A DNA stretch of 64,000 nt. Origin: an uncultured Bryobacterales bacterium. GTDB lineage: Bacteria; Acidobacteriota; Terriglobia; Bryobacterales; UBA6623. The stretch lies in contig CATOTH010000009.1 of NCBI GenBank assembly GCA_951813065.1, positions 124,001-188,000 on the forward strand, in the 5' to 3' direction. Each line of letters begins with the position of its first letter. The stretch's first letter is position 1. The notes under the pieces were generated by a model that was given only the letters and a program-made list of their open reading frames with translations, made no database searches and was not told the DNA's origin. Positions 62,015 through 64,000 of the stretch are shown here, piece after piece. The translations under genes and the position numbers were made by a program.

Positions 62015-62144
62015 GTCAGCAGGCAGAAGATTTCCGCTGTGGACCGCAGGCAACGCGAACAGGAAGTGCTGAGTTTCGGAGAATCCGGTGCGGTGTCGGT
62101 TTCTCCCACGGAAGCATGGACATGGAATCATGACGTGAGTTTCT

Positions 62145-63292
62145 ACGGCAGCGGTTGATCGACTCGGCGGCGCTGACCGCCGCAGCCAGTCTGCCGACTG
62201 GACTGGCTGCGGAAACGGAGGGCGGTAGACAAGCCCGTATTGGCGTGGTCGGTGGCGGATTCGGGACTTAGTTCTACTGGCACGAGCATCCGAATTGCAC
62301 AGTCGCCGCGGTGGCTGACTTGCGTGCAGACCGTCGCGAGAGGCTCCGCCAGACTTATCGCTGTGACACCGCTTACAACTCCCTTGACGAGATGCTTCGG
62401 GGACCCGACAATCTGGACGCCGTTGGCGTTTTCAGCGGAGCGCCCGACCACTTCGCGCATGTCTCCCTGTGTATGAGACACGGTCTGCGCGTGATTTGCG
62501 CCGTGCCCGCGGTGATGACTCTCGAGCAGGCCCAGCGCCTGCGAGAACTCGAGGAAAGTACGGGGTTGCACTACATGATGGCGGAAACCAGTTACGCCAG
62601 GCAGCCCTGCATCTATGCACGCAACCTGCATGCGGTCGAGGGATTCGGAGAACTCTACTACTCGAACTCGAGTACTACCACGACAGGGGCAGTCTTGACG
62701 CTTTGCTTAGCGACAAGTCATCGCGGTTCTACGAGCCGGACGGTTCCCGGTCGTGGCGGTGGGGCCTTCCTCCCATGCACTATCCGACCCACTGTCTCGG
62801 CCTGCTGACAGGCGTGACCCGAGAGCGCATCCGTCGAGTCTCGTGCCTGGGTTGGGGCGGAGGGCGTCCCTGGTTCGACGACAACGATTACAACAATCCG
62901 TTCTGGAATCAATGCGCGCTGATGCAGACGGACAAGGGGCACATGGTGCTCTACAACGTCTTCAGGCTGGTCGGCGGCCACGGCGAGTGCGCCCGATTGT
63001 TTGGATAGCGGGGTTCGCTACACATGGCAATCCGCGGCTTGAACGAGCACGTCTGGGTACCCCGTTCCACCGCGCTTGACCGTCGTGAAACCTTGCAAGA
63101 GATCGATGTTCCGGACTACTGGAAGAGCGAAATGCTGCCCGCTCCCATGCGCCACGGTAGCGGTCCACCATTACGCCGCCGATCGACGTCTACGAATCCC
63201 TCGCGATGACCGTGCCCGGCATCGTGGCTCACGACTCAGCGCCACTCGACGGAGAGCAGCTGTCGGTGCCCGGCTTCGACCGGTCGGACTGA
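62145..63292 (+). pseudogene. Gfo/Idh/MocA oxidoreductase pseudogene with several lesions
   Basis: The recoverable protein starts with a Tat-like leader (RQRLIDSAALTAAAS) and a nucleotide fold (RIGVVGGGFGT). It is interrupted by TAG at 62269-62271, where Gln is likely (GT-stop-FYWHEHPNC). It continues VAAVADLRADRRERL and PAVMTLEQAQRL. One base is missing near 62663 (YYS, then ELEYYHDRGSLDALLSDK in a new frame). Another in-frame TAG is at 63006-63008, followed by AIRGLNEHVWVPRSTALDR. At about 63175 roughly 20 residues seem deleted and the frame shifts before IDVYESLAMTVPGIVAH, ending with TGA at 63290-63292. Four lesions make it clearly non-functional. Confidence 0.85.
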
Positions 63293-63496
63293 CCAGTTCT
63301 TCCGCAACTATGCGCCCTTCGAGCGCACTTGCACGCTACGAGGAGGCGACCCACCGTGCCCGGGGAGGATCAAACAGGCGGTTGGGTTCTTCTGCTGCGT
63401 CATGGAATGACGCCGTTGTCTGAGGACATTTTGCCGAGGAACGGCATTCTCATTGCGGGCCTCGCCACCGAATCGTCGACGGATGGTCTCTCCGAG

Positions 63497-64000
63497 CTAT
63501 CGATCTGGTGGTTCGGCGGGATTGTTCGGATTCAATCGCCGGTAGGCGTCCGTTCCTTGCAGCTCTTTCCGGCCCTTCGCCATGTCCCACGGCGATGTGC
63601 CTTCAAGGTCCTCTGCCTCCGGGTCAGCGCCCGCATCCAAGAGTGCCGCTATGTGCTCCGGCGATCCGTACATGGCCGCCATATGCAAGGGTCGTTGGCC
63701 CCTCTGGTTACCGGCATCGGCCGGGGTGCCTGCTCCGACCAGGGCGGATATGCTCTCCAGTTCGCCCCACGCCGCCGCCTCATGCAAGGGCGTTTCGCCG
63801 GACCGGTCCCGAGCCTTGGGATCCGCTCCGTTGTCGAGTAGGAATCTGACGTTTCGGGGCTCGTTTCCTCTCGCCGCCCCGTGCAATGGACTCCTCCCCT
63901 GGTCGTCTCGAACTCTCGGATCTGCACCCCGGTCAATTAGTGCGGAAAGATTCTCAGGAGAGCCGTAGCTCGCCGCGTCAAAGATTGGCGTTTGCCCGAA
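63497..64000 (-). CDS. Ankyrin-repeat protein, 5' end beyond the window
   Basis: The reading frame runs without a stop from the right edge to 63497, giving 167 residues of the C-terminal part. It consists of about four consecutive ankyrin repeats with the G-x-T/S-P-L/I-x-x-A-A pattern (GQTPIFDAASYGSPENLSAL, GRSPLHGAARGNE, GETPLHEAAAWGELESISAL, GQRPLHMAAMYGSPEHIAAL) and a final capping helix. Each repeat ends with A-D-P-x-A. Ankyrin arrays bind proteins. The start codon and any signal peptide lie outside the window. Confidence 0.9.
   Translation of the reverse strand, partial: FGQTPIFDAASYGSPENLSALIDRGADPRVRDDQGRSPLHGAARGNEPRNVRFLLDNGADPKARDRSGETPLHEAAAWGELESISALVGAGTPADAGNQRGQRPLHMAAMYGSPEHIAALLDAGADPEAEDLEGTSPWDMAKGRKELQGTDAYRRLNPNNPAEPPDR

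Noticed and set aside
1-64000. CRISPR arrays, insertion sequences, integrases and rRNA genes
   Set aside because: No regularly spaced repeats, transposase or recombinase motifs or rRNA-like sequence were found on reading the window.

Overview
The window looks like a chromosomal segment of a GC-rich Gram-negative bacterium, most plausibly an Acidobacteriota member of the Bryobacterales/Solibacteres type. That reading rests on gene content alone: an Oar-like TonB-dependent outer-membrane barrel, an ADOP-type permease remnant, a DUF1592/DUF1552 pair, several Tat-exported Gfo/Idh/MocA proteins and a large set of sulfatases. The taxonomic call is inference; no rRNA gene is present.

Layout. 1-7400: the tail of a possible SGNH hydrolase, a secreted protein with four Cache-like modules, a decayed ADOP permease, an anchored metallo-beta-lactamase-fold protein, an RraA-like protein and a Tat-exported Gfo/Idh oxidoreductase. 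7700-13500: a seven-heme cytochrome overlapping uvrA, a TPR protein, rnc and a secreted hypothetical protein. 13500-28450: catabolic and exported enzymes (M20 peptidase, ferric-reductase-like membrane protein, TIM-barrel isomerase, DJ-1/PfpI protein, MFS transporter, sulfatase, quinone oxidoreductase divergent from an enolase-superfamily dehydratase, glycerol kinase, FG-GAP lipoprotein, polysaccharide deacetylase, second Gfo/Idh protein). 28800-38150: the DUF1592/DUF1552 pair, a nucleoside hydrolase, a second sulfatase and the TonB-dependent receptor. 38300-50830: mostly housekeeping genes (response regulator, bamD, rpe, ogt, M14 peptidase, class IV aminotransferase, holA, rpsT, CPBP protease, gldA). 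50970-52640: tRNA-Gly(CCC), a Fic pseudogene with its operator-like repeats, and a degenerate copy of a tRNA 3' end. 52640-64000: P450 plus EF-hand esterase, esterase plus third sulfatase, aromatic amino acid decarboxylase, DinB protein, sialidase, a heavily damaged Gfo/Idh pseudogene and an ankyrin-repeat gene running off the right edge.

How the genes fit together. Three sulfatases, a sialidase, three alpha/beta esterases, a polysaccharide deacetylase, a TonB-dependent receptor and exported sugar oxidoreductases/isomerases suggest breakdown of sulfated, acylated and sialylated glycans at the cell surface. Glycerol kinase and glycerol dehydrogenase add glycerol use. The window contains three clear pseudogenes (ADOP permease, Fic, Gfo/Idh) and one gene remnant (DUF5131), which suggests accessory-gene erosion; together with the ankyrin repeats this would fit a host-associated lifestyle, though that is speculative.

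The most unusual signals are: the A-B-A-B Cache protein; a 21-bp divergent promoter with a self-complementary -10 element; a promoter placed so that its transcript should begin at the start codon of an esterase; and the tRNA-Gly / Fic / tRNA-fragment block.
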